Of a DNA stretch of 64,000 nucleotides, positions 1 through 11,906 are shown one piece after another. The DNA is from Siniperca chuatsi. Taxonomy: Eukaryota; Chordata; Actinopteri; Centrarchiformes; Sinipercidae. The position numbers and the translations under genes are program-made. The notes beneath the pieces are model-generated. The model searched no databases. It was not told the DNA's origin and saw nothing but the letters and a program-made list of their open reading frames with translations. Position 1 is the stretch's first letter. Each line of letters opens with the position of its first letter. The DNA lies in assembly GCF_020085105.1 (NCBI RefSeq), contig NC_058065.1:2916218-2980217 (forward strand). Direction: 5' to 3'.

Positions 1-250
1 ATTGGACATGTTTTATCCGAGAGCAGATGCATAAGATGAATGGCCAAACATTGTTTTTATTTCAACGCTTTAAGAAGAAAAAGGTAGTTTTTTTGAAAAA
101 GGTAGTTTAGTTTTCAGATCAGATCAGAGACTTTATCTGGTACGACGAGACATATTCTTGTTTTTAGGGCGTTCACTTCAGATCTAACTCTTTCACAGTG
201 GTGGATTGAGTTTATTATAACAATATTATGAGTTGTGTTATTTTGTGTGT

Positions 251-380
251 TGAACCCACGACCTCGGAGCTGCCCAGCAGGCCTCTATCGTCCCGAGCTA
301 CCTGAGGAGACACCTGGACCCGGTTTCTTGCTGCTCTTCAGTCTCTGCTTTAAACATCAGCTTTCAAAACACAGTGTGCT
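251..380. repeat. tRNA-like repeat unit downstream of PTPRN
   Basis: Minus strand reads a D-arm-like GGTAGCTCGGGACGATAG and a T-arm-like GTGGGTTCAA. The unit and its trailing TTTAAACATCAGCTTTCAAA match the unit at 2966-3110 over about 130 bases. Confidence 0.6.
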
Positions 381-478
381 AAAGAAAAAGCAAAAAAAAC
401 AAACGTGCAATCAGGATTTTTAAGTACAGAAAGTCACAGAAGTCACACAAGTGATTGCAGCACTTAAACACGAAAAGA

Positions 479-484
479 TTTATT
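479..484 (-). terminator. Distal AATAAA candidate, PTPRN
   Basis: AATAAA on the minus strand about 840 bases after the PTPRN stop, followed by TCTTTTCGTGTTT. This is an alternative 3' end giving a longer UTR that includes the TCA repeat. Confidence 0.35.
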
Positions 485-1161
485 TAAGGTCTCACATGTA
501 CAAAATAGCTTTTCTTGTTTTCATAGAATAGCATTTTCTTTTTTAATTTTTTTTTTCTTTTTCTGATTTGCGTGAGGTATACAACAATATATCCAGTGAT
601 GTAAAATAATCTGAATGGCACACAAAGAGAAGGACGTTGTTGTCACGTGAGGAGAGGAAGGGCAGCTACAGACCGAGCAGGATGTGCAAACAATCAGACT
701 TCATCCTGATCCTCCTGTGGTTCACCGGGGACCGGTATCTTTCACACTGCAACTCTCTTTTCCACTTGGCGTTTTACACATCTAATCGTTTTAAGCTTTG
801 TGGAGCCTTCTGATGCTTTAAAATCAATATTTATGATATTTTGCTTCCTTATTGAGACCAAAGCCAAACGTGACCCAACAGCAGCACAATTTCAACAAAC
901 TTCAACCACATATAAGACGAAGAATTAGTTTCTGCTTCAGTGTGGCTCAAACTGGAGCGTCAGGCTGGATCTCCACAGGCTGGAGTCAAAGTTACTTTAT
1001 GAGGCATGACAGTGGTTTTAAAAGCCATCAGGAGTCTGTCTGCTCTGTTTTATCTTCCTGCTTTCATTTTCATTCAGATGCAACACTTTCTTTCAGCACT
1101 TCTACCCTCTGAACGTCCCTGAACACATCACATGTTTAATCCTTCCTACCCTTACAGTGTT

Positions 1162-1178
1162 TTTATTTTATTTTTATT
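1162..1178 (-). terminator. Three overlapping AATAAA polyadenylation signals, PTPRN
   Basis: Minus-strand AATAAA at 1178-1173, 1172-1167 and 1167-1162, about 150 bases after the PTPRN stop. Proximal poly(A) candidates; some copies may be chance in an A-rich run. Confidence 0.4.
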
Positions 1179-1242
1179 TTTTTGACATCACCACTATGTT
1201 TCAAGGAATGACGCAACGGGCAGAGAAGCACGTCACTCTTTG

Positions 1243-1270
1243 TCATCATCATCATCATCATCATCATCAT
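1243..1270. repeat. (TCA)n microsatellite in PTPRN 3' UTR
   Basis: Nine perfect TCA triplets followed by a partial one. Confidence 0.9.
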
Positions 1271-1320
1271 AGAGAGAAAAGGCAAGGCAAGAAGGGGGGC
1301 AGGGGCTGGTTGTACTGGTT

Positions 1321-1392
1321 TCACTGGGGCAGAGCTTTGAGGATGGCGTTGACCTCCTCAGCGACGGCTGTCAGGGCGAACTCAAACTGGTC
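1321..1392 (-). CDS. PTPRN: PTPRN coding exon 23 with stop
   Basis: 72 bases encoding [20 protein letters not shown] then LPQ and TGA (1323-1321). The C-terminus is identical to human IA-2 as I know it. Confidence 0.97.
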   Translation of the reverse strand, partial: DQFEFALTAVAEEVNAILKALPQ

Positions 1393-4300
1393 CTGCGAAC
1401 AAGACAATTCAGATAATCACATTTTACAAACATAGCTGACATTAACAGCCCGACTACATCAGCCAGTAAGTATTGTTATTAGGAGAAACACAGGTCTGCC
1501 CACACCACATACTACTACATTTAATCTTCATGGCAGTTTTCAAGCCAGACCTTCTGTAAGTCCAGCTGTTGAAGTTGCTTTAATTTAATTCAAGAGCTGC
1601 AGCTCAACAGGATAAGTGGCTGTTCGAGATAAAGGGATGAAAAATCAGAAGTAATCAGTAAAGCAGTAGTTGTTGACTGCACACACACTTGGGAGGTCGA
1701 CATGTCTAAACCGACAAAAGACTGAAGGGTCTGCTGTGTGGCTACTGTGTTACTAATGCTGAATGCAGTATTTTAGTTAGTAAGGCTTCCAACATCTTAA
1801 AAACTGTTGTAAATTCACGTTTCTCCAGGTACCGGCCACGGGCAGGACTCGAACCAGGGGCCGCGCCGCCGGTGTCTAACCGGCCGAGCCCCCTTCACAC
1901 TGGGACCTTTCATTTCCTCGCTTTGGGTGCTGGACTTTAAAATTCACTGAGCCTCATAAGGATCTTTGAAAAGCTCAGCTACCGAGTCTACCAGTTGTAC
2001 CGAGTCTGACAACAACCACGCCCCCCTGTACTCTAGCCCACTTGGTACAGTCCGGGTCCCCCCTTGTATAAATACAATTGGATTCTCCCACTTCCTGTTT
2101 GACAGTTGGCCCTTTTACCTGGCGGGAACGAGGATGGGAGCACATGCTGCAAACATTTGGGTAACTAACTGCGAATCTGAATGTAGAGATAACTGAGCTT
2201 GAATGTGTGTGTGCAGTTCTTTCATTAGCTTGTAGAACCTGTAGCCTTTGAAAGCTAACACACTTAGCCTCAGAGGAAAGTCAACACAAGCTAAGACAGA
2301 GTGTAGCTACTGACAGCTGTCATGCACCTGCAGCCACTTACCTGGATAACACCATGAGCGTTTGGGAGGTTACACGTGTGCAAACCAGTAAATGAAGTTA
2401 CTCTTTTCCTGAAGTGTAATGTTAGATGCAATATGTATGTTAGTAGTTGCAACTCTTCCAACATTTTAAAAACTGTTGTAAATTCGTGTTTCTCCAGGTG
2501 CCGGCCAGGGCCAGGACTCGAACCAGGAGACGCTGCACCGCCGGTGTCACGGATGAGTCCCCCTCGCACCGGGGCCGTCTCTGTGGGCGCTTGTAGATCT
2601 TCACTGAGCTTCAAGATGATTAAACGCACATCCTCCATATGAAAGTTGAATATAATGAACAGCCCAGTGCTGGCGTCAATAAAAGGTCACTGTTGTCCGT
2701 CCTATAACCCCCTGCTTCTGCCTCTCCCAAGGGCCCGGGGGGAGACACGGCCCCCCCCACTCCCTTCCTCCTGTCAGGGACGTCACTGATGCTCCAGGAA
2801 CTGGCAACGGGTTGGATTCGAACCAGGTGCCGCACCGCCGGCACCTTACCCCCTATGGTCACGGACAAACCCTCCACGCCACCGCGTCCCCTTCGCATTA
2901 GAACCTTTTCTCCGGGCGCTTTTATCTTTTCACTTCACTCTTTTGGACTTCAAAAGTCACCGAGCCTCGATAAGGATCGAACCCACAACCTCAGACCTGC
3001 CAAGCAGGCCTCTATCGTCCCGAGCTACCTGAGGAGACACGGGAACTTGGTTTCTTGGCGCTTTTCAGTCTTTGCTTTAAACATCAGCTTTCAAAACACA
3101 CATCATCAAATGGGGACCAAACCCAGATTCCAGACCACCAAGCAGGCCTCCATCATCTCCGTGGAGTTTTCCACTCCTTGCTTTGGACAGCGGGTAATTA
3201 AATAATACCACCTTTAGCGTCCATAAATGTGCAGGAGACACCGCATCATGAGGTTTGAACCCACGACCTCAGAAGTCCTGATCAGTCTCCTACCACGCTG
3301 AGCTGTTTGTTCTGAGACACGTCATTATCTTTCTTAGACCTTTTCACTTTTTCCTTAAGCCATCCGACTTCAAAATTTTGATTGAACCCACATCCTCAAA
3401 ACCAGTAGACCTCTAACGTGCCGAGTTGTTTGACTCGAGGGATTGAACCTGTGGCCAGCTAGTCTCAAATCCTCTTCTCTAACCTTTAGGCTGTTGGTTC
3501 CCACCAACCACTGCAAGAACAAAACTGAACTTGAGCTTTCACTTCTATTTTCCACTGAGACAGAAGTCACTTTGGCCACATATACTGTTGAAAGCATTCG
3601 TAGGTTCTTCCTTTTCGTTTTTCTTATGAGCTGCCAGTAAAGTCAGTTACGTCTTTAAGTTATATTTATTTGCAGCTATCCATCCGTCCGTCACGCTATC
3701 TGTACTCTATCGTGCAGTAATTGTCGTTTTACTGTTGGAGCCAGCAGGTCAGGTGGATCAGTAGAAGGTGCTGAGGAGAAACAGGTGTTTTAGTGGGAGG
3801 TTCTTAGGTAATAAAAGGCAGGTGGAGGTTTAGCAGGCTTCTTTGCCACGCAAGGACATTTCATCTCATTCAGGAACTGAACCAACAGTCAGACTTGTCA
3901 CGGCAGCACCACTTTACACCCTTATTTACTCATGAAGTTCAACATCACACTTAGTTGGACTGACCTTGGTGCGAACCATCCCGGGCCTCTGGTCTCGAAC
4001 GTGCTCCAGTGTAGCGGCGATGTCGATCTCTTTCACGCCTGCAGGAGAACAGGTAACACGCACGCTTACACATCCTCAGACACTTAGCCAAGTGGTGGTG
4101 GTGGGGGGGGGGGGATGTTTGGGTGAACGCACACAACTAAAAGTCAGCTGGTACTTAAATAAAACAAACAAAAGATCAAAAATGGATTGGGCCAAAACCG
4201 ATCCATCAGAAAGCTACTGGTTCGACCCAAATCCTGATTCTGCAGATCAACTTGGGACATCCCTGGTTGATGATGAATACTTTTGCTGCCATGTTGATTA

Positions 4301-7300
4301 AAAAGAAACTAAATCTGGGTGACATTACACATTTCAGGCAGTAGAAAATAGTAGTATTTAAACTCAATAACACATATAAACCTCACCTTTAGCCATGCGA
4401 TTGAGAACCATGTCAATCAGGATGTAAGTCCCAGTCCGGCCTGTACCGTCACTATGGAAACAACACAAAGCAAACTTTAATTAAAGTAATTAATTATACA
4501 TTTTAACTTGAGACTTTAGCTTAAAAACAAACTTACAAAGTGCTTTACAATGCAAAAAACAACAACAAGGGAGACAATCGGCCTTGTTATTTTACAGAGT
4601 ATTATTATTATAAGGGCAAATATCAGATAAATAAACGAAACACTGGTCAGACAGGAGCATCACTTGGCTGTAGACAATATTTGAATACAGAAACACAATT
4701 TCAGTGGACTCATATTTATTTATTTCTAATCTCAAACTCTACAGTACCAGAGTTTGTGCTTACTGATTGGATTTCTAAGAGTCATAAATCCTCCTCTTTG
4801 ATGGCGTGTTGTTGTGTGCACTGCCAAAATGTTGCGTATGTCTGCCACCAAGTGGATTTATGTGGCACCACAACGGAGTGCACGTCTACATTAAACTTCT
4901 TTCGTAGTTGTTATTATTTTACATTTCATCTTATTGATGAAAACTCAAGGTGTTCAAGGTTTACCTGCAGTGCACGATGATGGGGCAGGATCGTCCTCGG
5001 TAGCACTTATTCACCTTCCTGAAGAGGAAAAACACGAGAAGCAAAACACGACGAGTTAAAATGAATATGAAAATATACTACTGTCTCAGTTACTGCTGGT
5101 ATATTTAATTACTTATTTATGACGTTTCTGTTTACCTTTATCGGGTATATTAACAAACATTTTAGCAATTCCACATATATAGGTAGATGCTAGGTAAATG
5201 ATCCAATCAGAGGATCACCAAAATTCAAATGAATCTTTACTGAAAAAATGAACAAATATATTTTCTATCCATGAAATAACATAATATAATTTACCCAGCA
5301 TCTATGTTTACATATATATGTGTGTGATGCTTGTTATATATATATATCTAATGAATGTTGTGTAGACCGAAACTAACGAGTAAAAAATAATATAGAAGCA
5401 GTAAGAGATACATATAGAAGGACAGACAAGCAACATTATTCTAAGTTAGGAAATAAAGAAATATTGGGACTTTTGCAGCCACAGTGCAACAAACAGATTC
5501 ATGCACTATATAGAAATCTCATTTCTGCCTTAAACTAAGTCCTAAAAATGTTACAGTATGTCTTAAAATAAATCAACAGAATTTTCTTGAAATGATTGGC
5601 TAAATAAAACACACTGCACCTGATTGATTTGCATCAGAAACACGTCTTTTTTCATGTTTTAAGAAAATAAAACTTTAAGGACTAAATAAACACTTAGATT
5701 AACCGTTTTGTTTCAGCCATACAAGCAGTATGCAAGATAGACAGAGAGATAGACAGAGAGATAGACAGAGAGATAGACAGATAGGTGGACTGATTGATTA
5801 GGGGGGTAAAAAAGGGGTTTTCGGCGATGGACCTCCTGCTGCAGCCACATCAGTCCATGATCATTTTTGTGACTATGCAACTGGACCCAGACTACTAGCT
5901 GCAAACCACAAGAATGACACAGACAGATGTGTTCAAAATTAAACCAAGGGCCCGGCCGACCTCCATCGCACAGGGTGGGAGGACGGGAAGAGAGGAGGGA
6001 CAGAGGAGCAAGAGGGCAGGAGCAGAATAATGGTGGAAAGACAGAAGGATGGTCGGTAACAATATTGTTTCTTCATTGTGTTATTAGGGCTGGGAATCGT
6101 TTAAAAATGTTTCCAGCACCAGCGTTGATACAATGTCTGAGTTTCAGTAGTGAGAACACAATGACACCTTAAATATAAACATGTTCTATAAAAAAAAAGG
6201 ATGCTGACTCTACGGATGCTCTGTGGCTGCTTTCATTTACATGTCTGAAGACAGATAATCGCTGCCAAAGTGACAAAACGAAAACTCCTTTGAAAAAACA
6301 TTTTCAGCATAATTCTGTCATAATGATAATAAAATGAAATGGCAAACCAGGCTTTTGCAATTTCATTTGAATTACATCCTGATTTTTGCTTGTTTCATGT
6401 TTGACTTTTACAGATTTAATTAAAAAAAGAGGCTATCATCATGGCAGGGTTATGTTTAGAAGTACACTGAATACTAATAGTTAGTTATGCACCCTCGAAC
6501 ATGAACATTGTACCAAACAACTATCGAGGTTCAACATCCAGCTCTGCGTGTTTCTTGAATCCGGAGAATCAAAGTGTTAGCAGAGGAGAACTTGTTTCCC
6601 AAACGCACCTTGAGGCTAAATTCATCTTTATTCCCTTTAAAATGGAAGAAGAGAACATCAGCTTGGCGAAAGATGATTTGGGGAAACCTGGCAGTAATGC
6701 ATGACACAGGAGGTTTGGAGGCCATGCACGGGAAAGATATGCTAGATTGTGTTTTCTGTTTTTAAGAGCTATTTAATTCACTTTCCCCACATTAAATTAA
6801 CTAGTGGCCTTTCAGATCTGTTTGATATCTGAGCAGAAATAACATTTATTTCACTGCAAATAAAAAATCGTATTTTTGGAATTTGTGTCTGGAATTAGCG
6901 TCCTTAAAGTCTTATGTTCTTAAAGTCAGCGCAGTGAGAATATTTCAACCAGTCAACTTGTCTCAAGTTAAATTTTTCCTGCAGATTCAGGCACAAAAAG
7001 TCTTAAACAAGCTGATTTCCGTTGGAAACTGAAATATTCTTACTACACTGACACAGAAAATAAGGTTTTTTGGACTAAATTTGGACAGAAATGACTTGAT
7101 AGGATTATTTTTCGCAGTGTTTAACCATTAAGGCCTCCTACATAAGCAAATGCACTACTAATTTTGAGATAAAAGTGTAGTTTGCTTTATGCAGAAGAGG
7201 TTTCAAGACTGTAAGATTGTCTGTATCAACTCTAAATATGTAGAAGCAGACTAATCAGATGTCATGGTTTTTATTTTTTGATATTACAATGCAGTAATGC

Positions 7301-7771
7301 AGCACACTTTTACTTTTTTTTAGCAAGTTTGTCTGTTTTTGTGCCTGCAGGTTGTGGAGAAATACAGTCCGACCTAAAGCACTAAGTGATTTTTGTATTA
7401 TTGAATTTTTAATCAGACTTTTTCAATTCAATCGGCTTTGAGATAGAAAAAACACAACAAACGCCACTTTAACTCTCATTTAGTGTCGAGTTACTGTTAG
7501 TTTCTTGACAGTAGTGTGTGCGTGGATATGCAGGTAGCAGCAGTACCTGCGGAAGTCCAGCAGGGGGCGCGTGGAGGTGGGGATGCCCTGAGCCGGCCAG
7601 CTGAGGAAGTGGAACTGCGTGAGCGTCCTGGTCTCCTGCGTCTGCACGTTCTTCAGGTAGAAGCTTCTCACCAGGAAGTCGTTACACCAGATGTGCTCCG
7701 ACACCAAGTTCACCTGGAGAGAAATAAAAAAATACAGCTGCTGAAGAAGAAGCTGATGGGACACGTCCTGC

Positions 7772-7820
<49 letters not shown>

Positions 7821-10800
7821 CGTTCTCACCTCATAGATGTGGTAGAGGGACGAGCCCTCATCAGGCCAGTAGCGGTCGCACTGTTTCTCTCCGTCCTCCA
7901 CCAGAGCTGTCATCATCACAATCACAGTGCAGCCGTTCTCCCACACCGTCTACACAACAACACACACACATTCACTTCAACTGAAGCACACAAGCTGCTC
8001 CCTGCAGGTGGCTGCGACTGCTAGTGTTGCGGGTGGATTCATTATAAATGGGCACAAACTAAAAACACAAAATGAAAATGAATTTTTTTTTATTTTGCGT
8101 CTCGCTGACCTGCCAGAAGTCGGAGATGGTGTGTGACAGGGGGCCCTGGGTGGCGATGTAGGCCGGCATCCGGGGGTCGTGCTCGATCTGTAGGGAGGTG
8201 GGGGTGAAAGGCAGAGGTCAAAGGTCACCTCAGGGCTAAGCACAAAGTCTCAGTTACCGTGGAAACCAGCTGTGGCGGGGGGCAGGTCCACTGGAGCGAC
8301 TGCATTCTTTTCAGGAAACTTTTTTTTGGACTAACGGAGCCCAAAATGTTTGTTTACCAGGATTCATCAGAGTGTTGGGAGACATATCGATCTCCGATTG
8401 ATTATTGGGAAATTGTCAAAGTGGATGATTGACAAGACAAACTTACCAAACAAAACAAAAACAATTAATTCTCCTCCCACAGATCATGTTTCTCCAACAA
8501 CAGCGGGTCAAACATGCGACCTCTTAGAGGAATAATGTGGTTACCATGGTGACCACAAGAGACTTACTATGGTGCTGGCGTTGATGTAGTCAGAGCGTGA
8601 CGGGTTGATCTCCGCCTTCAGCTTCACCCTCGAGTGGTCATCTGAAGGACAATAGTGGCATTTAGCTCCTTAACGTCCACATTTCCCCTTTTATTTCCCC
8701 TTAAGTAGCTTTACGGTTGTTATTCCATCCTGTATGACATCATATCATATGTATTGTGCATCGATTCATTTCATATTAATATTCTAGATCATTTTAGACA
8801 CATTTCTCCCAAAATTCAGCCTTGAAAATTTGGGATCTGACACGGCACAGGCTGGTTCAGATCCGTTTTTTTTTGCCCTGCGATCTGCCTAAAGGTGGAA
8901 GTGGAGCAGCTGTCGGGACTCACAGGGTACAGAGTCGGGGCAGCGGTTCTTCTTGGCGTTGGCGTCGCTCTGAGCCACAGAGACGGCGCTGGGCTCGGCC
9001 TGGTAGGAACACAGAGCCTCCCACTCCTTCATCAGACGGTCCTTGTTCCTCAGGTGGTCCTCCATGTAGGCCTGAGGGATGTTAGCAAGACAGTCCATTT
9101 CTGCTTCACACTATTCACTCAAAACAAGCCACAGCTGCTGAGTGGAGTATATGGGGAAGGCAATACTCGCTACACATTTCTCAGCAAGAAAAAGGTATAG
9201 GAATTAAACAGTGTTTGATAATTATGAGATTTTCTTTTAAAAGTCAGAACAACAAACAGAACAGCAACGTGAAAACTGAATGGAAAAACATACAGCAGAA
9301 ATAAAGGAAAGAAATTACATGGAAGAGGAGAACCAGCCAGGATTTTCATTATTCCAATAAATATATTGTCCATTTTGTATTTAGGTATAGATCATTTCTC
9401 AGTCAGTCGCCTTAAAAGTTTCAAGCCAGTTATCTGTTCAGTCGCCCAAAACTGAATGGAAAACAGACTCACAGTTTCACTGGCAGACAATGTGCAACCT
9501 AAACTTGAAAATGGAATTGCAATCATTTTAGTTTCCTACTGTCTCCGAGGTCGAGGATGAACTTTGAAACATGTTTAATCCTTTTCATGAATTAGTTTGG
9601 ACTAACCGGCAGTGACGTGAACACACGTGGTCTTCTGTTTTATTCTAAACATAGTTACTGAAATACTGTTGAATAAATGATTACATTCAAATGAAATGTG
9701 CACAAAATTTCAATTTTTCAGCCAAACGTGTCAGCGGTGGTTCTACACCACCTTCAAACGCAGCCACGTCTGCTTGTGACCCCTTGTTACAGGCCGCATA
9801 CGTCTACAGCTTTTACTGTGGAGGCAAAATTAACGAGTTATTCACGAGAAAAAAAACGAAAATTAGAGCAAAGGCTGAAAAATGATCATTTTGTGTTTGT
9901 CCCCTTGGGATGGTCCTGACACCAGGCTGGGAACCACTAGACATGTTTAGACCTGAGTCAGCGCTTCCTCACACGTAACACTTGAGTGATCACATGACAA
10001 AGCCAGCGTCCGGTACAGACCAGTATCATGTGACCGGTGGAGATGTCCATGTTGGCCTGGGCCGGCTCCTCGCACCATGACGGCGTGCTGCTGTGGGAGC
10101 TCGGACTGGGCTGGGCTCCGTCGCTGAACTGGGACGACACGCTGCTCACCCTCGAGTCGGCACCTCCGCCTCCTGCTGCTCCTGCTCCTCCTCCTCCTCC
10201 TCCTCCTCCCCCGACGCCAGCACCTCCTCCACCTCCACCTCCGCCTCCTCCTCCTCCGCTCGGCCCTCCCACGGCGCCGAGGGCAGCAGCTTCCAGGCGT
10301 CCGAAGGCGCCTTTGGAGGCCATGTGCTGGCGACACAGGTCCTGGTGAGCCAGTTATGCATGCATCGTGTGGTTACACTGCTTTATCTCACTGCATTATT
10401 TAGTCTCTGGGTTTTTATAGAGCTCTTTTATATGTTTTTGTAAATATTTTAAAATCCATTTCATGTGCTTTTACTGTGTTTATCTGATACATTTTCTTAT
10501 CATCTTAATTGTTGCTGCTGGTCTCTAACTGTGTCTGTCTGCAGTGGCTTTTTAGAACAGATGCAGAGCTGCAGGTCTTGATCTTGTGTGCACGTTGTAA
10601 TAACACCATTATCACTATGAAGACATTTTCTGCAGGGAAGTTAACTATATTTACTCTTCACCACTGCCTGGCTGCTAGCTCAGGGACTTGATTGGTTTAA
10701 AACCATATGACCATATATATTAAATGTATTCTACAAATGTGGCTTTGCTTTTGTTCTATTTAAATGTGCTTTTTAAAGAGTTGTCTTGTCAGTTTCATAG

Positions 10801-11183
10801 TAAAGTTGTTCTCTATCCGTCTAAGAACACTGTTACTGTCTTTGTTTGTGATTTAAGACTTCCTTTGTTTAGAGGTGAAGGGACATATTTGTAGTTTTCT
10901 CCTCACCTGGTACTCCTGGTGGCTGAAGCTGCCCCCCTCTGGTCCCAGACCCAGCTTCTTTGCTGCCAGCCGGTGGGCGTGGTGACGCAGGCAGGTGATG
11001 GTCATGGCCGCCACCAGGATGCCGCCGATGCAAGCCATGGCCACCAGCATGGAGAACACCCAGCGGGAGCCGGGCTGGACTCGGGTCGCCAGGGGCAACG
11101 CCTTCCCATCATTCCTCTGGAAGGAAAGAGAAAAGGAAATGAAATAACATCACATCTCCCTTGTCAGATTAGTTTTTTCTGAT

Positions 11184-11229
<46 letters not shown>

Positions 11230-11394
11230 AACTAATGAAGTGGACATAAGTAGTTACTGCTGAATAAGAGGAAGTGTGAGCAAGAGGAGGAGGAGGAGGA
11301 GGAGGAGGAGGAGGCATCTCTTCCTTTATTTCTTCCCATCCATCTCAGCAGGAACCTGGGACAAGAATGTGCCTCAATGCTGCTACATGTACAG

Positions 11395-11454
<60 letters not shown>

Positions 11455-11870
11455 TGTGTGTCTTTTTCAAGTTAAAATACCTTCATTAAGACAGAAAGGT
11501 GAGTAGCCGTTAAGGGTAAAAATTCAGTTTTTCTCAAAACGTTCATTGCTTCATTCTTGACTTTTTTGTTGATTCTATTTTATTTATTGTTAAAATCAGT
11601 TTGTCACGTTTGAAACGGTTCGGTCGTATAAACGTATGGATGCGTTGTAACTCGACTGATTTATTTAGCATGTGGCACCTGGCCTCTCCCTCTTCCCTCC
11701 TGTTCTGCCCTCCTCTCCACACTCTCTCCTCCCTTCCTCTCATCCTTTCATCTTCTTTGTTCCCCTCTTCTTGCTTTCTCTCTCCTCCTCCTCCCTCCTC
11801 TCCCTGGACGAATTGTCTCTCTTGACCTTTCCGACCTCCGCCTTCCTCTCCATGGGCCTCAGGAATGTGA

Positions 11871-11906
<36 letters not shown>

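Larger units (their letters stand above)
5019..7546. other. PTPRN intron 19
   Basis: 2.5 kb. Holds the miR-153 hairpin and the 12-base repeat; otherwise AT-rich sequence with no recognisable exon. Confidence 0.8.
9072..10906. other. PTPRN introns 14 and 13
   Basis: Apart from exon 14, nothing gene-like. 9733-9940 may be a worn copy of the CAGTGGTTC-ended element seen at 21319: its right end reads GGCTGGGAACCACTAG. Confidence 0.4.

Noticed and set aside
1788..3450. CRISPR-like array
   Set aside because: The repeated blocks are long, diverged and irregularly spaced in a vertebrate intron; they resemble tRNA-derived repeats.
9947..10361. Arg-rich and Glu-rich minus-strand ORFs over PTPRN exon 14
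   Set aside because: They are other frames of the Gly triplet repeat; only the Gly frame continues into conserved IA-2 sequence on both sides.
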